NCBI GenBank assembly: GCA_028768525.1
Contig: CP054837.1
Coordinates: 1,966,001 to 2,030,000, forward strand
DNA length: 64,000 nucleotides
Source of the DNA: Desulfobacter sp.
Lineage (GTDB): Bacteria > Desulfobacterota > Desulfobacteria > Desulfobacterales > Desulfobacteraceae
Reading direction: 5' to 3'
Part shown: piece after piece, positions 36,339 to 44,022 of the stretch
Layout: every line of letters begins with the position of its first letter
Position numbering within the stretch: the first letter of the stretch is position 1
Position numbers and translations under genes: made by a program
Notes under the pieces: model-generated
Databases searched by the model: none
What the model was told of the DNA's origin: nothing
Seen by the model: the letters and a program-made list of their open reading frames with translations, nothing else

Positions 36339-37478
36339 ATGATGAAGGCAAACGATAGGGGCCTGTCCACCTCCGGGGTGCAGATCATGCCGTCCATGGA
36401 CGGCGAAATACCGCCGGAGGGAAACACAGCCCCCCATGAGAAACCCGGCTATATTCTCTGCTCCTGGGTAACCGGCTTTTTAGAGACACCGGCGGGACCC
36501 GTCCCCCGGGTCGCCACCGCCATGGGCCCCGCAGACAGGCGCGCCACGGTCCGGGTCCGGTGCGGCATCGGCCGGCACAATTACACCGTAGCGCCCGGGC
36601 TGTACGCCGTGGGCCGGCCGGGATCGGATTCAGACGTTCTGGTGACGGCCAATTTCAAGCTGACATTTGACCACCTGAGAAAACATCTTTCAGGAATCAG
36701 CGCCTGGATACTGGTACTGGACACCAGGGGCATCAACGTCTGGTGTGCTGCCGGAAAAGGCACCTTCGGCACCGGCGAACTGGTATCCCGAATCAAAAGC
36801 GCCGGCCTTGAAAAAGCAGTGGGTCACAAACGCCTCATTCTCCCCCAGCTGGGCGCCACAGGCATCTCGGCAAGGGAGGTGAAAAGGCTGTCAGGTTTCA
36901 GGGTGATCTACGGACCGGTCCGGGCCTCGGATCTGCCCCGGTTTCTGGCAAACGGTAAAAAGGCGGAGCCGGCCATGCGCCAGGTCACCTTTAACTTCAG
37001 GGAACGGCTGGTGCTCACCCCGGTGGAGGTGCAAATCGCCTTAAAGCCGGCCCTGGCTGCGGCCCTGGTCATCTTTGTACTGTCCGGCCTGGGGCCGGGC
37101 ATATTTTCCCTGGATGCGGCCTGGACAAGGGGGTGGGACGCCATTGGCGCCCTGGCAGCGGGCATGGTCTCCGGTGCGGTTATCACCCCGGCCCTGCTCC
37201 CCTTTATTCCTGTACGGGAATTCGCCCTCAAAGGGATCATCACCGGCAGCATCACCGCAGCCCTGCTCCTTTTGTTCGTGCCCGGGACAGGTATTGCCCC
37301 GGCAGTTGCCTTATTTTTATTCACCCTCATGGTCAGCTCATTTATGGCCATGAATTTCACCGGCACCACCCCCTTCACCTCCCCTTCGGGGGTTGAAAAA
37401 GAGATGAAACGGTATCTCCCGGTCCAGATGGCCAGCCTGCTGCTGTCCACGGGGCTCTGGATTTACGCGGGATTTTAA
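36339..37478 (+). CDS. hgcA: Mercury methylation corrinoid protein HgcA
   Basis: 379 residues. The N-terminal corrinoid-binding domain carries the diagnostic cap-helix motif N133-V-W-C136-A-A-G-K followed by GTFGTGELV; the cysteine is the lower ligand to cobalt. The C-terminal part (about 235-379) has five hydrophobic segments. Together with HgcB it transfers a methyl group to Hg(II). A GAGGTGA site precedes the start (ATG at 36339, a second ATG follows directly). hgcB follows after 12 bp. No promoter or corrinoid riboswitch is convincing in 36128-36338. Confidence 0.96.
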   Translation: MMKANDRGLSTSGVQIMPSMDGEIPPEGNTAPHEKPGYILCSWVTGFLETPAGPVPRVATAMGPADRRATVRVRCGIGRHNYTVAPGLYAVGRPGSDSDVLVTANFKLTFDHLRKHLSGISAWILVLDTRGINVWCAAGKGTFGTGELVSRIKSAGLEKAVGHKRLILPQLGATGISAREVKRLSGFRVIYGPVRASDLPRFLANGKKAEPAMRQVTFNFRERLVLTPVEVQIALKPALAAALVIFVLSGLGPGIFSLDAAWTRGWDAIGALAAGMVSGAVITPALLPFIPVREFALKGIITGSITAALLLLFVPGTGIAPAVALFLFTLMVSSFMAMNFTGTTPFTSPSGVEKEMKRYLPVQMASLLLSTGLWIYAGF

Positions 37479-37490
37479 CGGGAGAAAGGA

Positions 37491-37775
37491 ATGAAAGATT
37501 TCAGATATTACGAAGACGTGGCCACCCTGGTCCTGGACCGGGACAAATGCGTGGGCTGTACCCTGTGCACCCAGGTCTGCCCCCACCGGGTACTTGAAAT
37601 GGACGTGGACAACAGGGCCCGCATCGCAGACCTCAACGGCTGCATGGAGTGCGGGGCCTGTGTGACCAACTGCCCCTCCGGGGCCCTGGCCGTCAGCCCC
37701 GGGGTGGGCTGAGCCGCCTATATTATCCAGGTCTGGATAAAAGGAAAAGAAAACGCCTCCTGCGGCTGCTGCTAA
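37491..37775 (+). CDS. hgcB: HgcB ferredoxin-like protein, apparent selenoprotein (TGA at 37710-37712 read as selenocysteine)
   Basis: Companion ferredoxin of HgcA with two 4Fe-4S motifs: C20-x2-C-x2-C-x3-CP and C51-x2-C-x2-C-x3-CP (CMECGACVTNCP). A conventional call ends at the TGA after 73 codons, removing the conserved tail. Read through that TGA, the frame continues AAYIIQVWIKGKENASCGCC to a TAA at 37773-37775. The 94-residue product matches known HgcB length (about 95) and regains the terminal Cys pair. The TGA falls exactly where HgcB proteins have the conserved Cys of GVGCA (C73 in D. desulfuricans ND132 as I recall). A SECIS-like hairpin follows the TGA. Ribosome-binding site AGAAAGGA. 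Confidence 0.9.
37713..37745 (+). promoter_or_regulatory. Bacterial SECIS element for hgcB
   Basis: Immediately 3' of the TGA, TTATCCAG (37723-37730) and CTGGATAA (37733-37740) form an 8-bp perfect hairpin; opening its top two pairs leaves the apical loop AGGTCT (37729-37734). This loop is identical to that of E. coli fdhF, and its GG lies 17 nt after the TGA (18 in fdhF). This is the geometry needed for SelB binding. Confidence 0.88.
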
Positions 37776-37824
37776 CGGAAAACTAACCGTCTGAAAAGAC
37801 ATCAAAATTTAATTTGTTTTTTCC

Positions 37825-37853
37825 TTGACACCCGATTCCAATTATGTTTTAGG
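37825..37853 (+). promoter_or_regulatory. Likely promoter of the DAHP synthase leader transcript
   Basis: Perfect TTGACA at 37825-37830; the -10 at 17-bp spacing is weak (TTTAGG, 37848-37853). It would start the transcript shortly before the leader peptide. Confidence 0.4.
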
Positions 37854-37893
37854 TATGAAAACATTTAAAGGATCTAATCAAAAGAAGATTTTT

Positions 37894-37971
37894 ATGAATA
37901 CCCGCAAAGCAGACAGATTTTATTTTTATTTTTGGTATTTTTTTTATACCGGCCTGCCTGCGTTGCGCTGA
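37894..37971 (+). CDS. Leader peptide of the DAHP synthase attenuator (25 aa)
   Basis: ATG at 37894, TGA at 37969-37971. Codons 9-18 encode FYFYFWYFFY, ten aromatic residues in a row (five Phe, four Tyr, one Trp), directly upstream of an aromatic-biosynthesis gene. This is the logic of the E. coli pheL leader. The last codons CTG CCT GCG also form the antiterminator strand. AAAAGAAG upstream is a modest ribosome-binding site. Confidence 0.88.
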   Translation: MNTRKADRFYFYFWYFFYTGLPALR

Positions 37972-37987
37972 TAGTTTAATAACCCCC

Positions 37988-38023
37988 AAAAGCCGCAGGC
38001 AGCAACCGCCTGCGGCTTTTTTT
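37988..38023 (+). terminator. Transcription attenuator (intrinsic terminator) in the DAHP synthase leader
   Basis: Stem GCCGCAGGC (37992-38000) with GCCTGCGGC (38008-38016), extendable by four A-T pairs, 7-nt loop, then seven T. The segment 37994-38002 (CGCAGGCAG) is also perfectly complementary over 9 nt to CTGCCTGCG at 37954-37962 in the leader ORF, giving a mutually exclusive antiterminator. Ribosomes stalled at the aromatic codons would leave that strand free; a ribosome at the stop codon would cover it. Confidence 0.88.
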
Positions 38024-38066
38024 ATTTAAAGTTTCAGGCAAAAAAACTTGCAAAAGGAAAACAGCC

Positions 38067-39110
38067 ATGAAACAGACCTTCGATGTCAACGTTAAGTCGT
38101 TCAAACCCCTGACTCCCCCGGCAGCCGTAAAAGAGGAACTGCCCGTAACCGATCCGGCTGCCAACACCGTCATCCAGGGCCGCAAGGATGTGGAGAACAT
38201 CCTCAAGGGTGATGACAAGCGCCTCCTGGTCATTGCCGGCCCCTGCTCCATCCACGATACCGAGGCCGCCATGGAGTATGCCCAAAGGATGAACACCCTG
38301 AGGGAAGAGGTGAAGGATAAAATCAACCTGATCATGCGGGTATACTTTGAAAAACCCCGGACCACTGTGGGCTGGAAAGGCCTGATCAACGACCCCTTTC
38401 TTGACGCCTCCTATAACATGGACCAAGGACTGCGCCGGGCGCGTTCCCTGCTCATCGACATCAACGAAATGGGCCTGCCCGCCGCCACTGAAATTCTGGA
38501 TTCAATTACCCCCCAGTATATTGCAGGGCTGTTGACCTGGGTGGCCATCGGCGCCCGGACCACGGAATCCCAGACCCACCGCGAAATGGCCTCGGGCCTT
38601 TCCATGCCCGTCGGATTCAAAAACGGCACCGACGGCAGCCTCACCGCCGCCATCAACGCCACCCTTGCGGCCAAAGCCCCCCAGCATTTTCTGGGCATCG
38701 ATCCCGACGGCAAATCCGCCGTGGTCTCCACCACAGGCAATGCATACGGCCACATCGTGCTCCGGGGCGGCCCCACCCCCAACTACGATCCGGTCTCCGT
38801 CGGCAAGGCCCAGGACCGGCTCCGGGAAAAAGAGCTTCTGGATGCCGTCATCGTTGACTGCTCCCACGACAACTCCGGACAGAAGTACAAGGGCCAGTCC
38901 TTTGTATTCAAAAGCGCCGTGGACCAGCGCCTGGACGGAAATGACAGGATCGTGGGGCTGATGCTGGAAAGCAACCTTTTTGAGGGCAACCAGAAATGCA
39001 GATGCAACGGTGATGCCGGCTGCCTCAAATACGGGATTTCCATCACCGACGAATGCATCTCCTGGGAAACCACCGAAAGCCTTATCCGCTGCGCCTACGG
39101 CAAGCTTTAA
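38067..39110 (+). CDS. aroF: 3-deoxy-7-phosphoheptulonate (DAHP) synthase, type I AroF/G family
   Basis: First step of the shikimate pathway, condensing PEP and erythrose-4-phosphate. 347 residues, standard for the AroFGH family. Seen: IAGPCSIHD with the metal-binding Cys, MRVYFEKPRTTVGWKGLINDP, GARTTESQTHREMASGLSMPVGFKNGTDG, and VDCSHDNSGQKY. Odd: after VEGNQ-equivalent EGNQ there is a three-cysteine insertion (KCRCNGDAGCLK) before the SITDECISWE motif. Expression is governed by the upstream attenuator. Which aromatic amino acid inhibits it cannot be told. Confidence 0.95.
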   Translation: MKQTFDVNVKSFKPLTPPAAVKEELPVTDPAANTVIQGRKDVENILKGDDKRLLVIAGPCSIHDTEAAMEYAQRMNTLREEVKDKINLIMRVYFEKPRTTVGWKGLINDPFLDASYNMDQGLRRARSLLIDINEMGLPAATEILDSITPQYIAGLLTWVAIGARTTESQTHREMASGLSMPVGFKNGTDGSLTAAINATLAAKAPQHFLGIDPDGKSAVVSTTGNAYGHIVLRGGPTPNYDPVSVGKAQDRLREKELLDAVIVDCSHDNSGQKYKGQSFVFKSAVDQRLDGNDRIVGLMLESNLFEGNQKCRCNGDAGCLKYGISITDECISWETTESLIRCAYGKL

Positions 39111-40246
39111 TCCCCTTTGGGAGAGAGGCAGGGGCACTCGATACGGAAGGTGGTGCCCCTGCCCGGCAGGGAATCCACACGGATCTCGCCCTTGTGCTGG
39201 GCCACGATATTGTGGGTGATAAACAGTCCGAAACCCGTTCCTTTGGTGCTTTTGGAGGAGTAAAAAAGGTCAAAGATCTTTTCCCGGGTTTCCATGTCCA
39301 TGCCGCAGCCGTTGTCCCGGATCCATATGGAGAGCCGGCTGTTTTTTTCTTCTATGCCTAGTTCAATGAGGTTGCCTTCTTTCTCCTTCTCATCCACACA
39401 GGCGTCGATGGCATTATCCAGGATGTTGATGAGGGCGGACATCATGGATTCCGGGTCGATATCCATGGTCTCCGGGGCCTGGCTGGTATGGAGTTCAAAC
39501 CGGATGGGCCGGGTACCTATTTTCATGGCCATGGACCGGGAAATATCTTCGGTGAATGCTGACACAGACACCGGCGCGATTTTAAGCTTGCGCTCTTTGG
39601 AATACAGGAGGACATCCAGGATGAGTTTTTTGATGCGGTCCACGGCCTGCTCCAGCAATTCCAGGCCCTCCTCCGCCTCCCCGGTTTTCCCCCGCTTCAA
39701 GGCGGACCGGGCCAGGTAAAGGCCGCCATCCAGGTTGGTCAGCCCCCCTTTGATATCGTGGGAGATGGTGCCCATCATCAGCCCCAGGGAAGTCAGGTGG
39801 CCCGTAAGCTTGGACTTTTCAAGGACCAGGCGCTCCAGGCGGTGTGTATAGTCCATCAGTTGCTGCCGGGCAATGATCTTCTCCACGGCCCTGGCCACGG
39901 AATGGGTCAGAATGTCCACATTCACCGGCTTGGTAATGAAATCCATGGCCCCGAAATGCAGGCTGGAGATGGTCAGGGCCATATCCCCGTGGCCGGTGAT
40001 CATAATCACTTCGGTATCCGGCCAGGCCTGTTTGATCTGCTTAAGCAGTTCCACCCCGCCCATCACCGGCATTTTGATATCCGTCACCACAATATGGGGA
40101 TGTTTTTTATCGAAAACCGCCATGGCCTGCTGTCCGTTTTCGGCCAGCAGTACAGTATAGCCTTCGTCCATGAGGGCGATTTCAAGGACCTCACGGATAT
40201 CGGCCTCGTCATCCACAACCAGCACAGTAAACGCTCGTTTATTCAT
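39107..40246 (-). CDS. Receiver-histidine kinase protein (N-terminal CheY domain)
   Basis: 379 residues. Receiver (about 7-120) with VVDDEAD, phospho-acceptor Asp in IVVTDIKMPVMGG and Lys in ITKPVNV. The kinase dimerisation helix has LGLMMGTISHDIKGGLTNLDGGL with the His in SHD. The HATPase has NILDNAIDACVDE, DNGCGMD and GTGFGLFITHNIV. Such response-regulator-kinase proteins usually take phosphate from a partner kinase. Last gene of the Hdr operon, 27 bp after the membrane kinase; its end overlaps aroF by 4 bp. Confidence 0.9.
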   Translation of the reverse strand: MNKRAFTVLVVDDEADIREVLEIALMDEGYTVLLAENGQQAMAVFDKKHPHIVVTDIKMPVMGGVELLKQIKQAWPDTEVIMITGHGDMALTISSLHFGAMDFITKPVNVDILTHSVARAVEKIIARQQLMDYTHRLERLVLEKSKLTGHLTSLGLMMGTISHDIKGGLTNLDGGLYLARSALKRGKTGEAEEGLELLEQAVDRIKKLILDVLLYSKERKLKIAPVSVSAFTEDISRSMAMKIGTRPIRFELHTSQAPETMDIDPESMMSALINILDNAIDACVDEKEKEGNLIELGIEEKNSRLSIWIRDNGCGMDMETREKIFDLFYSSKSTKGTGFGLFITHNIVAQHKGEIRVDSLPGRGTTFRIECPCLSPKGD

Positions 40247-40273
40247 GCGCCCTCCTCTCCCAAGGCCGCAGCC

Positions 40274-42598
40274 CTAGGTATAGACAATTTTATCCTCCAG
40301 GTTCCGGGGAACCGGAAAACTGATGACAAACACCGCCCCTTCCCCCTTTTTCTTCCTGCCCGTCCGTATGCTGCCCCCGCAATCCTTGATGATTCCGTAA
40401 CTGATGGACAGTCCCAACCCCGTTCCCTTGCCCACTTCCTTGGTGGTGAAAAAGGGTTCAAACAGCCGTTCTTCCACTGCCTCCGGAATGCCGGGCCCCG
40501 TATCCTTCACCTCAATGACCAGGGAGCCTGCAGCCCCTTCATCGCCCTCCCCCCGTACCCGGGTTTCAATGGTGATGGCATCCCCGTCGCCGGATGATTG
40601 TCCGTGTGTTGCCCACTTTGCCTCGATGGCATCCCGGGCATTCATGATCAAATTGATGAACACCTGTTCCAACCGGTCCGGATCCCCAAGGATCAGGGGC
40701 AGGTCCTCTTTTTTCTCCCACCCCACATCTATGCCGTGGATTTTCAACTGCTGGTTGAACATTTCAAATGTCCGCTGAAGCACATCGTTGATCTGTACCG
40801 GCACCAGCCGCACCTCGGATTTTCTTGCAAACTGGCGCATATGGTGGATGATCTTCTCGGCCCGGTCCACGTTGGCATCGATCTTTGACATGAGATTGGC
40901 CAGGATTCCCCACTCCAATTCCTCTTTCTGCCGGATTTTTTTCAGGCAGAAGGAGGAGGAGGATTTAATCACGGACAGGGGCTGGTTCAGCTCATGGGCG
41001 ATGCCGGTGGACATCTCCCCCAGGGTGGCCATCTTGCTGGCATGGAGAAGATGCTGCTCGGTCTCCAGCCGCTGGGTGATGTCGTTGACGGTGATGAGAA
41101 ATACTCTTTTACCTGAATACTCGGAGGGGGAGACCCACATATCCACATCAATGACCTGTCCCCGGGCATTCACATGTTTCACCTTGGATATCTCCTGCCG
41201 GCTTCTGACCCGCGCCTCCAGGCTGTGCCGTTCCTCCGGCCTGAAAAACTGTGAAAAGGGACGGTTCAGGAAGGCGGATTTCCGCGCCCCGTAGACTTCC
41301 ACCGCCTTAATATTGCAGTCCAGGATCCTGAAATCATCCCGCCGGACCACAAACACGGGATTATGGATATTATTGAATATGGCATGGTATTTTTCTTCGG
41401 ACCGCTGAAGATCCCTTTCCAGCCGCCGCCGGCGGGTAATATCGATACTCATTTCCATGGCGGCCGTGATATTCCCGGCCTGGTCCCGTACCGGAGCGGT
41501 GATGAAAATCCAGTGGGTGGATTCACCGTCCCGGCCCATGCCTTCGGCCTCCCCGTAGTGCGAACGGCCGTCCCTGAAGGTCTTTTCCACGGGGCAGTCT
41601 TCGCATTTTTCATCCCTGCCCTTGTAGGCATGGTAGCAAAGAGACCCGGGTTTGGGATCGAACCGTTCCTTGAATACCCGGTTGTACCGGAGCAGCCGGT
41701 AATTCTTATCCTGGATCGCAATCATGCAGGGGGCCTTGTCAAAAAGATCCTGGTACTCGTCCTTTTGTTTTCTCAGTTCGGCCTGGTTATGGCCGATTTC
41801 ATGGCCCATCTGCTCAATGGCCCGTCCCAATTGGTCGATCTCGTAATCCCTGCCCGTTTTAATGCGCACATCATAATCGCCCTTGGCAATCTGCCTTGTG
41901 CCGTCAATAAGGCGGATAATGGGTTTTTTCACAAACTGCAGAATGGAGAAAAAAAGAATCACAGAAATGGTCAGGATGGTAAACAGGGTCAAAAGAATAC
42001 TCCCCCGTTCCATTTTCAGGGCCTGGCGGTGGGCCCCTTCCAGGGAGACCACCACATCCAGGGTCCCCAGGATCCTCTGGTGCTCGGGGTGAAAATGGCA
42101 GTCCCCGGAGGCACATCCCGGTTCGTTGCAGATCGGCTGGACAACCCCCATCTGGCGGGTGCCGTCGGGGGCCTGGAAATACCGCACCCGCTCTTCCAAG
42201 GAAATCCGGTCCGGCGGCGAGTCATATTTGTGGCAGATATCGCAGGCCACGGCCTTAATATCCACGATCTCGTCGATTTCATCACCGTGGTTGGTGAACT
42301 TGATCTGGCCGTCCTTATTATAAATCCGGATATTCTCAATGCCGGGCTGGGAGGCGATATTATTGATAATCTGGGTGATGTCGTCCCGGGAGTTGAGCAT
42401 CATGGCGTAATGGGTGCCCAGCTTGATTGAATTGCTCAGCCGGTCCGTGCTGGCCGTGAGGGTCTTCATGTTCTGGGCCTTGAGGTTGGTAATATTCACC
42501 CAGGCCCAGGCGGAAATCGACAGGACCACGGTGAGCCCCACGATGATGACCAGCTTGGAAACCAAACTGTACCGGATATATGTCCAGAACCGGTTCAT
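40274..42598 (-). CDS. Membrane sensor histidine kinase with periplasmic CxxCH motif
   Basis: 774 residues: transmembrane helix (about 13-35), periplasmic sensor (36-198), second helix (about 199-222), HAMP, PAS with a cysteine cluster (LCYHAYKGRDEKCEDCPVEKTF), second PAS, HisKA with STGIAHELNQPLSVIKSS, and HATPase with DTGPGI and GTGLGLSISYGI. The sensor contains C119-D-I-C122-H123, a c-type heme-binding motif, and C157/C162/C167-H168. Covalent heme or a metal site in the periplasm is therefore possible, fitting a redox sensor. It lies between hdrB (16 bp) and the receiver-kinase. Confidence 0.9.
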   Translation of the reverse strand: MNRFWTYIRYSLVSKLVIIVGLTVVLSISAWAWVNITNLKAQNMKTLTASTDRLSNSIKLGTHYAMMLNSRDDITQIINNIASQPGIENIRIYNKDGQIKFTNHGDEIDEIVDIKAVACDICHKYDSPPDRISLEERVRYFQAPDGTRQMGVVQPICNEPGCASGDCHFHPEHQRILGTLDVVVSLEGAHRQALKMERGSILLTLFTILTISVILFFSILQFVKKPIIRLIDGTRQIAKGDYDVRIKTGRDYEIDQLGRAIEQMGHEIGHNQAELRKQKDEYQDLFDKAPCMIAIQDKNYRLLRYNRVFKERFDPKPGSLCYHAYKGRDEKCEDCPVEKTFRDGRSHYGEAEGMGRDGESTHWIFITAPVRDQAGNITAAMEMSIDITRRRRLERDLQRSEEKYHAIFNNIHNPVFVVRRDDFRILDCNIKAVEVYGARKSAFLNRPFSQFFRPEERHSLEARVRSRQEISKVKHVNARGQVIDVDMWVSPSEYSGKRVFLITVNDITQRLETEQHLLHASKMATLGEMSTGIAHELNQPLSVIKSSSSFCLKKIRQKEELEWGILANLMSKIDANVDRAEKIIHHMRQFARKSEVRLVPVQINDVLQRTFEMFNQQLKIHGIDVGWEKKEDLPLILGDPDRLEQVFINLIMNARDAIEAKWATHGQSSGDGDAITIETRVRGEGDEGAAGSLVIEVKDTGPGIPEAVEERLFEPFFTTKEVGKGTGLGLSISYGIIKDCGGSIRTGRKKKGEGAVFVISFPVPRNLEDKIVYT

Positions 42599-42614
42599 TC
42601 CCCTCCTTGAAATC

Positions 42615-43445
42615 CTAAAGTGTTAATGCCCGGTTATCACTGAGGTTAAGGTCCAGGCCCAGGACCTCCCGGGAGAGCCCCATGGCCCGTCCCAAAAACT
42701 GGGGCAGGTAAAGCACGGGAATATCCCGGGTCCCCCCGCAGGTCTCCAGGTTCATCTGGCACATGGGGCAGACCGTGACAATGCAGTCCGCCCCCCGGGC
42801 CGCATCCAGTATATTTCCCACCAGGAAACGGCCGGCCTCTGGCTTGGTGGTGGCATTGGAGGCCCCGCAGCATTGCCCCCCCATCTCCCAGTCCAGGACC
42901 CGGGCGCCGGCCGCCTGGATCATGGCATCCATGGACCGGGGCCGTTCCGGGTTGTCAAACACTTGATAAGGCCGCAGACACTGGCATCCATAGTAAGGGG
43001 CGACCACCATGCCTTCCATGGATTTGGAAAACATGCCGGGCACCCAGTCCACATCCCTGGAGAGCACATCCAGCAGATGGCGTACGGCCACCGGCACCTC
43101 CCCGTTTAAATCCTCCCGGGACAGGGCATGGCCGATGAGTTTCCTTTTTTCCTTATCTGAAGCCAGGGTCTCCCGGGCCGCTTTCAGATTCAGGTAACAG
43201 GCGGAACAGGGGACCAGAATATCCTGGTTCTCCCCGGTTTTGCCGGCCAATGCCAGATTCCGGGCGGCAAGGGCCAGTGCGATGTCGGTATCCACAGCCT
43301 GGGCCGCCGTGGCCCCGCAGCAGGTCCAGTCCTCAATCTCAACAAGTTGGGCCCCAAGCCCGTCCATCAGCGCCCGCACCGAAAAATCATACTCCTTTGC
43401 CGTCCCTGTGAGGGAGCAGCCCGGGTAATACAGATAGGATTTCAT
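42615..43445 (-). CDS. hdrB: Heterodisulfide reductase subunit B homologue
   Basis: 276 residues with two CCG-domain cysteine motifs: WTCCGATAAQ with upstream YYPGCSLTG and CSAC, and GGQCCGASNATT with CPMCQMNLE. These bind the non-cubane 4Fe-4S clusters that reduce disulfides in methanogens. It overlaps hdrC by 4 bp. In sulfate reducers the disulfide partner is not settled; DsrC is a known candidate for related complexes. Confidence 0.94.
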   Translation of the reverse strand: MKSYLYYPGCSLTGTAKEYDFSVRALMDGLGAQLVEIEDWTCCGATAAQAVDTDIALALAARNLALAGKTGENQDILVPCSACYLNLKAARETLASDKEKRKLIGHALSREDLNGEVPVAVRHLLDVLSRDVDWVPGMFSKSMEGMVVAPYYGCQCLRPYQVFDNPERPRSMDAMIQAAGARVLDWEMGGQCCGASNATTKPEAGRFLVGNILDAARGADCIVTVCPMCQMNLETCGGTRDIPVLYLPQFLGRAMGLSREVLGLDLNLSDNRALTL

Positions 43446-44005
43446 CCATCCCTCCTTTCCCGGACCGCCTCAAACAGGCCGTCCAGCTTGCCGGGCCCCT
43501 GGCCGGGCATCTGGGGATGTATCTTCCCCCGTTTCATCAGGGCCAGCCCCAGGGGGGTGTACGCAATGGGCGTGACAGGATTTTTCAGGCCCAAAAAATA
43601 CCGTCCCATCAATTCCATCTCCCTGACCCGGCCGTACTGCCGGACATTGTCCAGGAAAAGCCGGTAAAACAGATCGGATTTTTTTGAGGTCTGCAGATTC
43701 AACCGCGCCCCGATCTGCTTGAGTTCGGCCACGGCAGCGGTGAGCGCCAGCCCCCTGGGGCAGCGCAGGGTGCACCAATAGCAGGCCGAACACATGGTGA
43801 AGCTTTGGCTGGTAAACAGGTCTGCCGACCGGTCCGTCAGCACCAGCCGCCACATCTGCCTGGGGGTCAGGTCCATGAAGTGAACATTGGGACAGGAGGC
43901 GGAGCAGGTGCCGCACTGGATACAGGTTTTCACCATCCCCTTTACCCTGTCCAGGGCCCGGATGACACCGGGTGAATTGATATCTTCTTTTTGGGAAACG
44001 GACAT
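43442..44005 (-). CDS. hdrC: Heterodisulfide reductase subunit C homologue
   Basis: 187 residues from the ATG at 44005 (MSVSQKEDINSPG), preceded by AAGGAGAA; an upstream in-frame start at 44026 lacks such a site. Two 4Fe-4S motifs: CIQCGTCSASCP and CSACYWCTLRCP. It links HdrA to HdrB. Lies 17 bp after the HdrA-receiver gene. Confidence 0.93.
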   Translation of the reverse strand: MSVSQKEDINSPGVIRALDRVKGMVKTCIQCGTCSASCPNVHFMDLTPRQMWRLVLTDRSADLFTSQSFTMCSACYWCTLRCPRGLALTAAVAELKQIGARLNLQTSKKSDLFYRLFLDNVRQYGRVREMELMGRYFLGLKNPVTPIAYTPLGLALMKRGKIHPQMPGQGPGKLDGLFEAVRERRDG

Positions 44006-44022
44006 GGGTGTTCTCCTTATTT

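Noticed and set aside
37491..37712. hgcB as a 73-residue protein ending at TGA
   Set aside because: This would lose the conserved tail and terminal Cys pair, while the frame continues with HgcB-like sequence behind a SECIS hairpin.
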